Source: JAWVFM01 sp038237625 (GTDB taxonomy: Bacteria; Actinomycetota; Thermoleophilia; Solirubrobacterales; 70-9). Taken from it: a stretch of DNA of 64,000 bases. How positions within the stretch are numbered: the stretch's first letter is position 1; each line of letters opens with the position of its first letter. Under the pieces are notes generated by a model. It saw only the letters and a program-made list of their open reading frames with translations. It did not search any database and was not told where the DNA came from. This document shows positions 1-15,177 of the stretch, piece after piece. A program made the position numbers and the translations under genes. Location: positions 1 to 64,000 of the forward strand of contig JBBRYM010000015.1 of assembly GCA_038237625.1 (NCBI GenBank), given 5' to 3'.

Positions 1-1692
1 GACGTCCACCATCGGGTAGCCGGCCTTGACGCCGGTCTCGAGTGCCTCCTCGATGCCCTGCTCGACGGCCGGGATGAACTCGGAGGGAATCGCGCCGCCC
101 TTGATCTTGTTCACGAAGTCGAAGCCCTCACCCGGGGCCGGCTCGAGGTTGATCACGGCGTGGCCGTACTGGCCGCGGCCGCCGGTCTGGCGGACGAAGC
201 GACCCTGGATCTTGGTGACCGCCTGGCGGACCGTCTCGCGGTAGGCGACCTGCGGGCGGCCGACGTTCGCGTCGACCTTGAACTCCCGCAACAGCCTGTC
301 CACGATCACCTCGAGGTGGAGCTCGCCCATCCCGGAGATGAGGGTCTGGCCGGTCTCCTCGTCGCTGCGAACCTGGAACGTGGGGTCCTCCTCGGCAAGG
401 CGCGCTAGCGAGGCGCCCAGCTTCTCCTGGTCGGCCTTCGTCTTCGGCTCGATCGAAACTGCGATCACCGGCTCCGGGAACTCGATCGTCTCGAGCTTGA
501 TGGGCGCCAACGGATCGCAGAGCGTGTCACCGGTGGAGGTCTGCTTGAGGCCCACGCCGGCGACGATGTCGCCCGCGGAGATGTCCTCGCGCTCCTCGCG
601 GTGGTTGGCGTGCATCTCGAGGATGCGGCCGATCCGCTCGGTGCGCCCGGTGCTCGCGTTGAGGATCTTCGCGCCCGCCTTCAGCGCTCCGGAGTAGACG
701 CGGAAATAGGTGAGCTTGCCGACGTAGGGGTCCGCCATCACCTTGAACGCGAGGGCCGCGAACGGCACGCTGTCGTCGGCGGGACGCTCGGCCTGGTTGC
801 CCTCGCCGTCGCGCGTGGGCTCGACGCCCGTGACCGCGGGCACGTCGAGGGGAGAAGGGAGGTAGGCGATGACCGCGTCGAGCAGGGGCTGGACGCCCTT
901 GTTCTTGAAGCTCGAGCCGCAGAGCACCGGCGTGACCTTGATGTCGAGCGTGGCCTGACGCAGGGCCTTCTTGATCCGCTCCGGGGATATCTTCTCCTCG
1001 GCGAGGTAGGCCTCCATCAGCTCGTCGTCGTAGTCGGCGCAGGCCTCGACCAGGTGGGTGCGCTGCTCGTGTGCCTGCTCTTGGAGCTCCGGGGGGATTG
1101 CCTCGTCCTGCCACTCGGTGCCGAGCTCGTCGGCCCAGACGAGGGCGCGCTCGGTCACGAGGTCCACGACGCCGGTGAAGCCGGACTCCTGGCCGATCGG
1201 AAGTTGGATCGGCAGCGGGTGCGCGCCCAAGCGGTTGCGCATCGTCTCCACCGCCGCATAGAAGTCGGCGCCGGTGCGGTCCATCTTGTTGATGTAGGCG
1301 ATCCGCGGGACCCGGTACTTGTCGGCCTGCCGCCAGACCGTCTCGGACTGCGGCTCGACGCCGGCGACGGAGTCGAAGAGCGCGATCGCGCCGTCGAGGA
1401 CGCGCAGCGACCGCTCCACCTCGACCGTGAAGTCGACGTGCCCCGGCGTGTCGATGATGTTGATGCGATGCTCGTTCCAAACGCAAGCGGTGGCCGCCGA
1501 GGTGATCGTGATCCCCCGCTCCTGCTCCTGCTCCATCCAGTCCATGACGGCAGCGCCCTCGTGGACCTCGCCCATCTTGTGGGTACGGCCCGTGTAGTAG
1601 AGGATCCGCTCTGTCGTGGTGGTCTTGCCGGCATCGATGTGGGCCATGATGCCGATGTTGCGAAGGTTTGAAAGTTCTATTTCTCGTGGCAT
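1..1692 (-). CDS. fusA: Elongation factor G (C-terminus cut by window start)
   Basis: Translocation GTPase of the ribosome. The first 564 codons are in the window; the family is about 700 residues, so the last domains lie outside. The start at 1692 gives MPREIELSNLRNIGIMAHID, followed by the P-loop (AHIDAGKT, about residues 17-24), the switch region with EQERGITI, DTPGHVDF (G3) and NKMD (G4). It belongs to the str block after rpsL and rpsG but is separated from rpsG by about 800 bases holding an opposite-strand gene, so it needs its own promoter. A terminator-like hairpin sits 29 bases upstream of the start. No good Shine-Dalgarno sequence is visible. Identification is certain; the exact start is very likely because the N-terminus aligns with the family. 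Confidence 0.97.
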   Translation of the reverse strand, partial: MPREIELSNLRNIGIMAHIDAGKTTTTERILYYTGRTHKMGEVHEGAAVMDWMEQEQERGITITSAATACVWNEHRINIIDTPGHVDFTVEVERSLRVLDGAIALFDSVAGVEPQSETVWRQADKYRVPRIAYINKMDRTGADFYAAVETMRNRLGAHPLPIQLPIGQESGFTGVVDLVTERALVWADELGTEWQDEAIPPELQEQAHEQRTHLVEACADYDDELMEAYLAEEKISPERIKKALRQATLDIKVTPVLCGSSFKNKGVQPLLDAVIAYLPSPLDVPAVTGVEPTRDGEGNQAERPADDSVPFAALAFKVMADPYVGKLTYFRVYSGALKAGAKILNASTGRTERIGRILEMHANHREEREDISAGDIVAGVGLKQTSTGDTLCDPLAPIKLETIEFPEPVIAVSIEPKTKADQEKLGASLARLAEEDPTFQVRSDEETGQTLISGMGELHLEVIVDRLLREFKVDANVGRPQVAYRETVRQAVTKIQGRFVRQTGGRGQYGHAVINLEPAPGEGFDFVNKIKGGAIPSEFIPAVEQGIEEALETGVKAGYPMVDV

Positions 1693-1720
1693 TCTCGTCA
1701 GCGGGGGTTGGTCTGTGGCG

Positions 1721-1748
1721 GAAAAAGAAAAGAGCCCGAAACGGGCCC
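1721..1748 (-). terminator. Terminator-like hairpin in the fusA leader
   Basis: On the minus strand GGGCCC, loop GTTTC, GGGCTC is followed by TTTTCTTTTTC. It lies between the fusA start (1692) and any promoter in the spacer, so it would act as an attenuator of fusA rather than as the end of a gene. The shape resembles the hairpin before rplJ in this window. Confidence 0.55.
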
Positions 1749-1892
1749 ATGTCGCTGCGACCCGTGTGGCTGTGTCTATCGAGTGCTGTGCTCCATTTCG
1801 AGGATGCCCCTATAACGCCTTCCCGAACCGGCTGAAGCCGGCCGGTCAACGGATATAACTGCGTCAGGGACTCAGCCGATGTTAGCAGAGCT

Positions 1893-2447
1893 TTGAACGC
1901 CCAAAATCGGCCTGAAGGCCCTTCCGGCGCGGGATCCGCGGCCGTCTTGGAGCGAATTCTCGTGGGCTTCGGGCGGCTTCGCGAGCGTGCCTGGAGCCTC
2001 CTTCGGTCGAACGCTCTCACGATCGTCACGGTTGCCGCCCTCCTCGGCGCCGCGCTGCTGGTGCTGGCGAAGTTCCTCGAGGTGGTCCGGTTCGTCGATC
2101 TCGCCGGTCAGCTGATCCCCGGGGCGGAGGCGACCCGGAAGGGCTCCTCGGCCCTGCTCGTGATCGGCATCGCGGCGGGGCTGGCGGCGCTCGCCGCGCG
2201 CTGGACCGAGCAATCCATGCCCGCGATCGCGGCCGCCGCGCTCGGCGCGATCGCGCTCGGGATCGTCCTGATCGCCGACCTGCCGGATGTGACGTCGTCC
2301 GGCATCACGAGCGGGAAGCTGATCGGTCAGGCCGACCCCGGACCGGGCTTCTGGATCGAGCTCGCCGGCGCACTGGTGACGCTTGCCGCCGGCTTGCTGC
2401 TGGCACGCCTACTGGCGTTGAGCCAGCTTGGGCACGACCGTCCCTAG
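1893..2447 (+). CDS. Small multi-pass membrane protein of unknown function
   Basis: Protein of 184 residues from a TTG start. I do not recognise a family. It has a short hydrophilic N-terminus, then about four hydrophobic segments (near residues 43-62, 88-102, 110-128 and 152-174) and a short charged tail, so it is an integral membrane protein. It runs opposite to the ribosomal genes and sits between rpsG and fusA. Its stop (2447) faces the rpsG stop (2487), and its 5' end shares about 200 bases with the fusA leader. The reading frame is well behaved for a high-GC gene and opposite frames show nothing better. The start is uncertain because no ATG or clear ribosome site is present. Confidence 0.6.
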   Translation: MNAQNRPEGPSGAGSAAVLERILVGFGRLRERAWSLLRSNALTIVTVAALLGAALLVLAKFLEVVRFVDLAGQLIPGAEATRKGSSALLVIGIAAGLAALAARWTEQSMPAIAAAALGAIALGIVLIADLPDVTSSGITSGKLIGQADPGPGFWIELAGALVTLAAGLLLARLLALSQLGHDRP

Positions 2448-2457
2448 CCAACCCTGC

Positions 2458-2473
2458 CGCCGCCTTGGCGGCG
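2458..2473. terminator. GC-rich inverted repeat between convergent genes
   Basis: CGCCGCC and GGCGGCG flank two bases in the 39-base gap between the stop codons of the membrane protein and rpsG; AACGGCCTTTTCCC follows on the plus strand. It could be a bidirectional terminator, but the loop is tight and the U-tract is weak. Confidence 0.35.
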
Positions 2474-2486
2474 AACGGCCTTTTCC

Positions 2487-2957
2487 CTACCAGCGGTAGT
2501 GCGCAAAGGCCTTGTTGGCCTGCGCCATGCGGTAGATGTCGTCCTTGCGCTTGTAGGCGTCGCCCTGCTGCTCACCCGCGTCGATCAGCTCGTTCGCGAG
2601 CCGCTGCGACATCGACTTCTCCCGGCGGCGCCTCGCGAACTCGACGAGCCAGCGGACCGCGAGCGTGCGCGCCCGGCGGGCTGGCACCTCGACGGGCACC
2701 TGGTAGGTGGCGCCACCGACGCGCCGCGACCGGACCTCGAGCACGGGCGTGAGCACCTTGATCGAGTGCTCCAGCGCCTCCACCGGTTCCTTGCCGCTCT
2801 TGCGCGAAAGGATGTCGAGCGCCTCATAGGTGATCTTCTCGGCCGTGGACTTCTTCCCATCCGCCATGACCTTGTTGATCACCTGCTGGACGAGCCGGCT
2901 GTTGTGCAGCTTGTCCGGCTCGATCTGCCGGGGTGAAATGTCGCCGCGGCGAGGCAC
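2487..2957 (-). CDS. rpsG: 30S ribosomal protein S7
   Basis: Primary 16S rRNA-binding protein of the 30S head. The GTG start at 2957 gives a protein of exactly 156 residues beginning (M)PRRGDISPRQIEPD, matching the family's length and N-terminus (MPRRGxIxxR). Longer readings upstream add a non-conserved leader. Conserved stretches include NSRLVQ, INKVMADGKKS and the C-terminal KRKDDIYRMAQANKAF. It follows rpsL with about 170 untranslated bases, unusually long for this pair; this spacer has several short inverted repeats (for example AGCCGC/GCGGCT near 3069-3094) and might carry the S7 autoregulatory target known from other bacteria. That last point is inference. Confidence 0.97.
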   Translation of the reverse strand: MPRRGDISPRQIEPDKLHNSRLVQQVINKVMADGKKSTAEKITYEALDILSRKSGKEPVEALEHSIKVLTPVLEVRSRRVGGATYQVPVEVPARRARTLAVRWLVEFARRRREKSMSQRLANELIDAGEQQGDAYKRKDDIYRMAQANKAFAHYRW

Positions 2958-3126
2958 TAGTGTCGCGCCTCGGGGGTCATGCCCGATTCCGACCGCGAAA
3001 AGCGAGCGGGGCAAGGACGCAGGGCACTGGCCATGCTCAAAGGCATGGACATGCCCGAGGACGAAGCAGCCGCGAAGCTTTGCAGCGGCTCAGCATGGGT
3101 GTGATTCCCGGGGCGGGGCACTACGC

Positions 3127-3522
3127 CTAAGGGGCCTTCACGCCGTACTGCGAACGCGCCTTCTTGCGGTCCGAGACACCGGCCGCATCCAGCGTGCCGC
3201 GCACGACCTTGTACCGGACGCCCGGCAGGTCCTTGACGCGGCCACCCCTGACGAGCACGACGGAGTGCTCCTGGAGGTTGTGGCCCTCGCCCGGTATGTA
3301 GGCGGTCACCTCCATGCCGTTCGTGAGGCGCACACGGGCGACCTTGCGAAGCGCCGAGTTCGGCTTCTTCGGCGTCGTCGTATAGACCCGCGTACACACG
3401 CCCCGGCGCTGCGGTGCGGCGATGCGCCGCTTGCCGCGCTGACTCGACTTGAGGCCGGGCGTGGAGATCTTCTTCTTCGGGCGCGTGCGGCCCTTTCGTA
3501 CCAGCTGAGCGATGCTTGGCAT
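3127..3522 (-). CDS. rpsL: 30S ribosomal protein S12
   Basis: Decoding-centre protein of 131 residues, first gene of the str block. The ATG at 3522 (MPSIAQLVRKGR) matches the family start; the frame stays open far upstream but that sequence belongs to the neighbouring transporter. TPKKPNSALRKV and the loop PGVRYKVVRG are intact. The lysine positions altered in streptomycin-resistant mutants are lysine here, so no resistance change is visible. Only 68 bases separate it from the end of the transporter gene, so its promoter should lie there. Confidence 0.98.
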   Translation of the reverse strand: MPSIAQLVRKGRTRPKKKISTPGLKSSQRGKRRIAAPQRRGVCTRVYTTTPKKPNSALRKVARVRLTNGMEVTAYIPGEGHNLQEHSVVLVRGGRVKDLPGVRYKVVRGTLDAAGVSDRKKARSQYGVKAP

Positions 3523-3532
3523 GCGGGGCGGG

Positions 3533-3561
3533 ATGGTAGCAGGGGCCAGACCGCCGTCGAG
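3533..3561 (-). promoter_or_regulatory. Possible rpsL promoter
   Basis: On the minus strand CTCGAC, a 17-base spacer and TACCAT lie directly before rpsL, predicting a very short leader. The same TACCAT, and a similar -35-like CTCGRN, occur upstream of rplJ. Weak match to the sigma-70 consensus, so tentative. Confidence 0.35.
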
Positions 3562-3590
3562 GGAGTCGGGCTGAGCGGTCGCCCGGAGCG

Positions 3591-4460
3591 CTAGGCGGTG
3601 CGGGAGGCCGCGCGCACCGGCGCGGGGGTGAGCGCCGCGGCGGCGATCACAAGCGTGAAGGCGCACGCGCGGGCGGTGATCGCGAAGGCATCGTCGCCCA
3701 GTGGGTCGCCGAAGACCAGGATCCCGCCGAGGATCGCCGAGACGTTCGCGGACACCGTCGTGATCGCGATCGTCGAAAGCCCCTCGCCCACCTGTAGTGC
3801 GCGGGCGGAGGCGTAGAACGCCGCGATCGAGGCCGCGATCGCGACGCCCGACCAGGGGCTCACGATCGACAGCAGGTCGCCCGGCACCGTGCCGGTGAGC
3901 GCCTTGATGGCGATGTCGGACACGCCGAAGAGAATCCCCGCGGAGGCCCCCAGCAGCACGCCGTGGCGGTGCCGGATCCGCTCGACGCGGTGCGAGAGCA
4001 TGAGCAGCATCCCGAGCAGGATCATCGCGCCCTCGAAAGCGATCATCCCGGAGATCGAGTAGCTCGAGTGGGAGCTGTTGGCGCCCCCCTCGACCGTCAG
4101 GCCGAGGAATGCCAGGCCGAGGGCCGTCAACCCGACGCCCATCCATTCGCGGCGCCCGAGCTGGAAGCCGAAGCAGCGATCGGCCAGCACGGCCAGGAAC
4201 ACCAGGCCGCCCGAGATCACGGCCTGCACGAGTGAGATCGGGGCCAGCGCGAGCGCCGCCACGTGCAGCACCCAGGCGACCAGCGCGACTGCAAACCCGA
4301 TCGACCACCACTTCGACCGGAAGAGGGCCGCGGCGCTGGCGAGTGGCCGGCGCATGTCGATGTCGGGTGCCGCGACCGCGCCACGCTGCTTCCAAAGGAA
4401 GGCCAGGTTGGTCGCGAACGCGCAGCCAAGCGCGAGCAGTAGTCCGATTTGAACGGTCAA
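3591..4460 (-). CDS. DMT/EamA-type transporter
   Basis: Integral membrane protein of 289 residues with about nine to ten hydrophobic segments arranged as two similar halves, the layout of the drug/metabolite transporter superfamily. The second half contains GASAGILFGVSDIAIKAL, typical of these repeats. Substrate cannot be told. The TTG start at 4460 puts the first membrane helix at residue 4; no Shine-Dalgarno is obvious, so the start could be leaderless or slightly downstream. It is upstream of rpsL on the same strand and divergent from the HAD gene. It is not normally part of the str region, so it looks like an insertion between rpoC and rpsL. Confidence 0.8.
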   Translation of the reverse strand: MTVQIGLLLALGCAFATNLAFLWKQRGAVAAPDIDMRRPLASAAALFRSKWWSIGFAVALVAWVLHVAALALAPISLVQAVISGGLVFLAVLADRCFGFQLGRREWMGVGLTALGLAFLGLTVEGGANSSHSSYSISGMIAFEGAMILLGMLLMLSHRVERIRHRHGVLLGASAGILFGVSDIAIKALTGTVPGDLLSIVSPWSGVAIAASIAAFYASARALQVGEGLSTIAITTVSANVSAILGGILVFGDPLGDDAFAITARACAFTLVIAAAALTPAPVRAASRTA

Positions 4461-4478
4461 GAGATGGGGATGGGGGAG

Positions 4479-4507
4479 AAGACGCGCCTAATCCTTTGGC
4501 GCGTCTT
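4479..4507. terminator. Perfect 10-bp hairpin with T-tract in a divergent spacer
   Basis: AAGACGCGCC and GGCGCGTCTT flank a 9-base loop and are followed on the plus strand by TCT. The structure looks like a rho-independent terminator, but both neighbouring genes start here and run outward. It may act as a leader attenuator for the HAD gene or be left over from a lost gene. Confidence 0.5.
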
Positions 4508-4622
4508 TCTAGATTTCGGGCGCGTACCCTTCGAGCTTTACAAGCTCAGCTGGATTCTGGACGATGGTCTGGACGCTCGGCCTAGTACTACCCTCAGAAC
4601 GTACGTTCGTCACACGCTCTTT

Positions 4623-5160
4623 GTGATCAAAGCAGACCAAAAACCGATTCTCTTCCTGGACGTGGACGGCGTGATCAGCCTGTTCGGGTTTCGTGAAGGC
4701 TACGGGCTCGCAGCCGGGAATGCGCCGTTCGAAAGCTGCCCGCCAGGTCGCCTGCATTCCATCAACGGCGTTCCGCACTACATATCCATGGCCTGCGCCG
4801 GGCACCTGGAGCGGCTTGCGACGCGCTACGAGCTGGTCTGGGCTACCGGGTGGGAGGAGACGGCGAATGACTACCTGCCGCACCTCCTGGGCCTTCCCGG
4901 CCACCTCCCCTACCTTAGCTTCGATGGAGGGGTCCGTGCCGGGGCCGCCCACTGGAAGATCGAGGCGATCAGCGACTATGCCGGCGACCGGCGGCCACTC
5001 GCCTGGATCGACGACAACGTGGACGAGTCGTGCCGCGTGTGGGCGGATGAACGCTCCGCCCCCACGCTGATCATCGAGACCGTCCGGCACGAGGGCATGC
5101 AGGACGAGCAACGTCGCGCTGCTGCTCGCCTGGGCCGACGAGCTCGCAGCGCGCCGTTAG
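4623..5160 (+). pseudogene. HAD-type hydrolase with an apparent single-base frameshift near its end
   Basis: The N-terminal half carries the HAD nucleophile motif ILFLDVDGV (DxD) and, later, WIDDNVDESCRVWA, the acidic metal-binding motif of this superfamily. Size and motifs resemble the small HAD domains linked to RNA-repair proteins. In the frame as given there is no stop before 5561, deep inside antisense rpoC. Dropping one A of the AA at 5110-5111 restores a typical ending, DEHVALLLAWADELAARR, with a stop at 5158-5160 just before the rpoC stop at 5166. This points to a one-base insertion (natural or a sequencing error). The GTG at 4623 is chosen because homology begins right after it. The hydrolase would otherwise look functional. 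Confidence 0.65.
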
Positions 5161-5165
5161 GTCGG

Positions 5166-9221
<4,056 letters not shown>

Positions 9222-9223
9222 GC

Positions 9224-12787
<3,564 letters not shown>

Positions 12788-12814
12788 CTGGGCGACTCCT
12801 CAGAAGGGCTTATC

Positions 12815-12842
12815 GCCCGAATCCGCGTGTTCAGATTCGGGC
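12815..12842 (-). promoter_or_regulatory. rpoB leader hairpin
   Basis: Perfect 9-bp inverted repeat GCCCGAATC / GATTCGGGC with a 10-base loop, in the untranslated leader between the predicted rpoB promoter and the ribosome site. No U-tract follows, so it is not an obvious terminator; it could stabilise or regulate the leader. Confidence 0.5.
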
Positions 12843-12871
12843 AGAACAACAGGGCCGGGGCGCGACCGTTG

Positions 12872-12901
12872 AAGATAACACAGGCATGTCGCCTGTGTCA
12901 A
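12872..12901 (-). promoter_or_regulatory. rpoBC promoter with palindromic spacer
   Basis: On the minus strand a perfect -35 TTGACA, an 18-base spacer and -10 TATCTT, about 85 bases before rpoB and immediately after the rplL stop. The spacer and flanking bases form the inverted repeat ACACAGGC-GACAT-GCCTGTGT, so a repressor or activator could bind between the two boxes. Confidence 0.7.
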
Positions 12902-12923
12902 GCGTGCGCATCCCGGGGCTTTG

Positions 12924-13316
12924 CTACTTCAGCTCAACCGAGCCGCCGGCCTCTTCGAGCTCGGCCTTGAGCTTCTCCGCCTCTTCGCGCTCGATGCCCT
13001 CCTTGACGGCGTTGGGCGCGGCGTCCACGAGGGCCTTCGCCTCCTTCAGGCCAAGCCCGGTCGCGGCGCGAACAGCCTTGATCACCTGGATCTTCTTGTC
13101 GCCCGGAGCGGTCAGGACGACATCGACAGTCGACGACTCCTCCTCAGCACCGGCGCCGTCGCCACCGCCACCGCCGGCGGCAGGCGCGGCAGCCGCGACC
13201 GCGGTCGCGGAGACGCCGAACTCCTCCTCGAGCGCCTTGATGCGCTCGGAGAGCTCCATGACGGAGATCTCCTTGAGCTCCTTGATCCAATCTTCCGTGG
13301 TCAGCTTGGTGGCCAC
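12924..13316 (-). CDS. rplL: 50S ribosomal protein L7/L12
   Basis: Stalk protein of 130 residues that recruits translational GTPases. N-terminal dimerisation helices (WIKELKEISVMELSERIKAL), a flexible Ala/Gly hinge near residues 38-60, and the globular C-terminal domain with KKIQVIKAVRAATGLGLKEA. The GTG start directly abuts the rplJ stop (TAG then GTG), with GAGGAGG five bases before it, so translation is coupled to rplJ. The hinge is slightly enriched in glycine. The rpoB promoter begins just after its stop. Confidence 0.98.
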   Translation of the reverse strand: MATKLTTEDWIKELKEISVMELSERIKALEEEFGVSATAVAAAAPAAGGGGGDGAGAEEESSTVDVVLTAPGDKKIQVIKAVRAATGLGLKEAKALVDAAPNAVKEGIEREEAEKLKAELEEAGGSVELK

Positions 13317-14048
13317 CTAGTCCTCCTCGTTTTCAGTTTCGGTTTGTTCTGAAGTCTCATCTTCGGCGGGAGGTTCCTCGATGTCCTCGCCGGCTCCCTC
13401 CACCGGGGCGTCCTCGGCAGGCTCTTCCCCCGGAGCAACTCCGCCGGAATCCTCCGCTTCGCGTCCGGTTCCGGCGGGTTCGGGCTCAGATGCCGGACCA
13501 CTCTGATCGTCTGCGGCGGGGGCTGCGCCGGACACGAGGCCCTGCTCGGCGATCTGCGCCAGCTGGCGCCCGAGGCCGGAGATGAGGTTGTTGAGCCCGG
13601 CGGCGAGGCCCGTGAGCGGGCTCGCGATCAGGCCGACGAGCTGGCCGTGGAGCACCTCGACGGCGGGCAGGCGGGCGATGGCGACGAACTCGTCGGGCGC
13701 CAGCGGCTGGCCGTCCATGATCCCGCCCTTGAAGACGAGGACGTCATGGTCGCGGGCGAAGTTCGAGATCGCCTTGGCCGCGACCACCGGATCCCCCTTG
13801 ATGAGGGTCAGCGCGGTCGGGCCCTCGAGCAGCTCGCTGAGGCCGTCGACATTGGTCTCGGAGACAGCAAGCTTGGCGAGGCGGTTCTTGACGACCTTGA
13901 AGGAGGCATCGGCGTCGCTCAGCTTGGTGCGCAGCTCGGCGGCCTGGGGGACGCTGATCCCGCGGTAGTCAACGGCGAAGACCGCCGTCGACTCCTCGAG
14001 CGCCGAAGCGATCTCCTTGACCTGATCTGCCTTTTGTTCCTTGTTCAT
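13317..14048 (-). CDS. rplJ: 50S ribosomal protein L10 with long acidic tail
   Basis: Stalk base protein binding 23S rRNA and the L12 dimers. 243 residues against the usual 165-180. Residues 1-170 look normal (VFAVDYRGISVPQAAELR, KVVKNRLAKLA, FKGGIMDGQPL). The last 65-70 residues are almost only Glu, Asp, Pro, Ala, Gly and Thr, and are not part of the known fold. It is preceded by an L10-leader-like RNA and co-translated with rplL. The L10-L12 complex is known to repress its own leader in other bacteria; the same is expected here. Confidence 0.97.
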   Translation of the reverse strand: MNKEQKADQVKEIASALEESTAVFAVDYRGISVPQAAELRTKLSDADASFKVVKNRLAKLAVSETNVDGLSELLEGPTALTLIKGDPVVAAKAISNFARDHDVLVFKGGIMDGQPLAPDEFVAIARLPAVEVLHGQLVGLIASPLTGLAAGLNNLISGLGRQLAQIAEQGLVSGAAPAADDQSGPASEPEPAGTGREAEDSGGVAPGEEPAEDAPVEGAGEDIEEPPAEDETSEQTETENEED

Positions 14049-14172
14049 TTCCTCTAATCCAAATGAAAAGCCCGCACGATGGCGCGGGCTCGGACACGGA
14101 GTCTCCGGGCGCCACCTCGGCTGGACTTACGGGGATCCCGGCCAGCAGTCTTCGGCAGGCGAAGTTATGGGG
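14049..14172 (-). promoter_or_regulatory. L10 (rplJ) leader RNA with attenuator-like hairpin
   Basis: The transcript from about 14172 contains CCTGCCGAAGACTGCTGG and a later AGCCGAGGTGGCGC, resembling the kink-turn core of the L10 leader family. It ends in a 7-bp hairpin (AGCCCGC/GCGGGCT, 14069-14090) followed by TTTTCATTT, 13 bases before the start codon. L10-L12 binding would be expected to favour the hairpin and switch off rplJL. Confidence 0.65.
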
Positions 14173-14178
14173 CGCGCG

Positions 14179-14206
14179 ATGGTAGCGAAGGTGTGGTGTG
14201 GCCGAG
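14179..14206 (-). promoter_or_regulatory. Possible rplJ promoter
   Basis: Minus-strand CTCGGC, a 16-base spacer and TACCAT. It places the transcript start just upstream of the leader-like RNA and shares its -10 with the proposed rpsL promoter. Weak consensus match. Confidence 0.35.
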
Positions 14207-14256
14207 GCGTGGCCGCAGGCGCGAGCCTCTAGAGGAGGCAGGAACAACCCGGCGGC

Positions 14257-14297
14257 TCTGGCGAGAACCTTTCCCTATAGGTAAGAAACTCGCCAGA
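14257..14297 (-). promoter_or_regulatory. Hairpin between rplA and rplJ
   Basis: Perfect 9-bp inverted repeat TCTGGCGAG / CTCGCCAGA around a 23-base loop, starting 12 bases after the rplA stop. There is no U-tract, so it may be an RNA processing or stability element separating the rplKA and rplJL messages. Confidence 0.45.
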
Positions 14298-14309
14298 AGC
14301 GGGCGCGAG

Positions 14310-15173
14310 TTACTGAGCGGGCTCCTCCGCCCCGCCGTCATTGCTTTTTGGAGCTTCGTCCACCGCGGGCTCTTCGGGCGCCGGCTCGGAAGCGGGCTCT
14401 GCGGCCGCCTCTGGCTCGGCCGCTGCCTTCGCCTCGGGCTCGCCGCCGTTTCCGCTCGGCGCTCCGCCGAGGACCTCGCCCTCGCGGGTGCGGCTGGGGT
14501 CGACGCGGACGCCGGGTCCCATCGTGGTCGCCAGCGTGATCGACTGGATGTAGCGGCCCTTCGCCGCGGCGGGCTTCGCGCGGACGATCTCGTCGATGAC
14601 CGCGGCGTAGTTCTCCAGCAGCGGGCGCTCGGCAAAGCTGGCCTTGCCGATCGTCAGGTGGATGATGGCCTGGCGGTCGGTTCGGTACTCGACCTTGCCG
14701 GCCTTGGCCTCGCCAACCGCCTTGGCGATGTCGTCGGTGACGGTGCCGACCTTGGGGTTGGGCATCTTGCCCTGCGGCCCCAGCACGCGGCCGAGCTTGG
14801 ATACGACCGGGCCCATGAGCGCGGGGGTCGAGATCGCGACGTCGAAGTCGGTGAAGCCGCCCTCCACCCGCTCGGCGAGGTCCTTGGCACCGACGATGTC
14901 GGCGCCAGCCTCCTCGGCGGCACGGGCTTGATCGCCCTCGGCGAAGACGACGACCGTCACGGCCTTGCCCAGCCCATGGGGCAGCGCCAGCGTGCCGCGA
15001 AGCTGCTCGTCGGCATGGCGGACGTTGAGGCCGAGCTTCATGTGAACCTCGACGCTCTCGTCGAACTTCGCGCCGGCGGTCTTCTTCAAAAGGCTCACTG
15101 CCTCGGCCGGCGGGTAGGCCGTGGTGCGGTCGATCTGATCGTAGGCCGCGGTGTATCGCTTTCCGTGCACCAT
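14310..15173 (-). CDS. rplA: 50S ribosomal protein L1 with acidic tail
   Basis: L1-stalk protein that moves deacylated tRNA and represses the rplKA message in other bacteria. 287 residues against about 230. The core shows GTLALPHGLGK, STPALMGPVVSKLGRVLGPQ and KMPNPKVGTV, then KGRYIQSITLATTMGPG near the usual end. About 55 extra residues follow, rich in Ala, Glu and Pro. ATG start just after rplK, four bases from its stop, so the pair is one transcript. Confidence 0.98.
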   Translation of the reverse strand: MVHGKRYTAAYDQIDRTTAYPPAEAVSLLKKTAGAKFDESVEVHMKLGLNVRHADEQLRGTLALPHGLGKAVTVVVFAEGDQARAAEEAGADIVGAKDLAERVEGGFTDFDVAISTPALMGPVVSKLGRVLGPQGKMPNPKVGTVTDDIAKAVGEAKAGKVEYRTDRQAIIHLTIGKASFAERPLLENYAAVIDEIVRAKPAAAKGRYIQSITLATTMGPGVRVDPSRTREGEVLGGAPSGNGGEPEAKAAAEPEAAAEPASEPAPEEPAVDEAPKSNDGGAEEPAQ

Positions 15174-15177
15174 GGCG

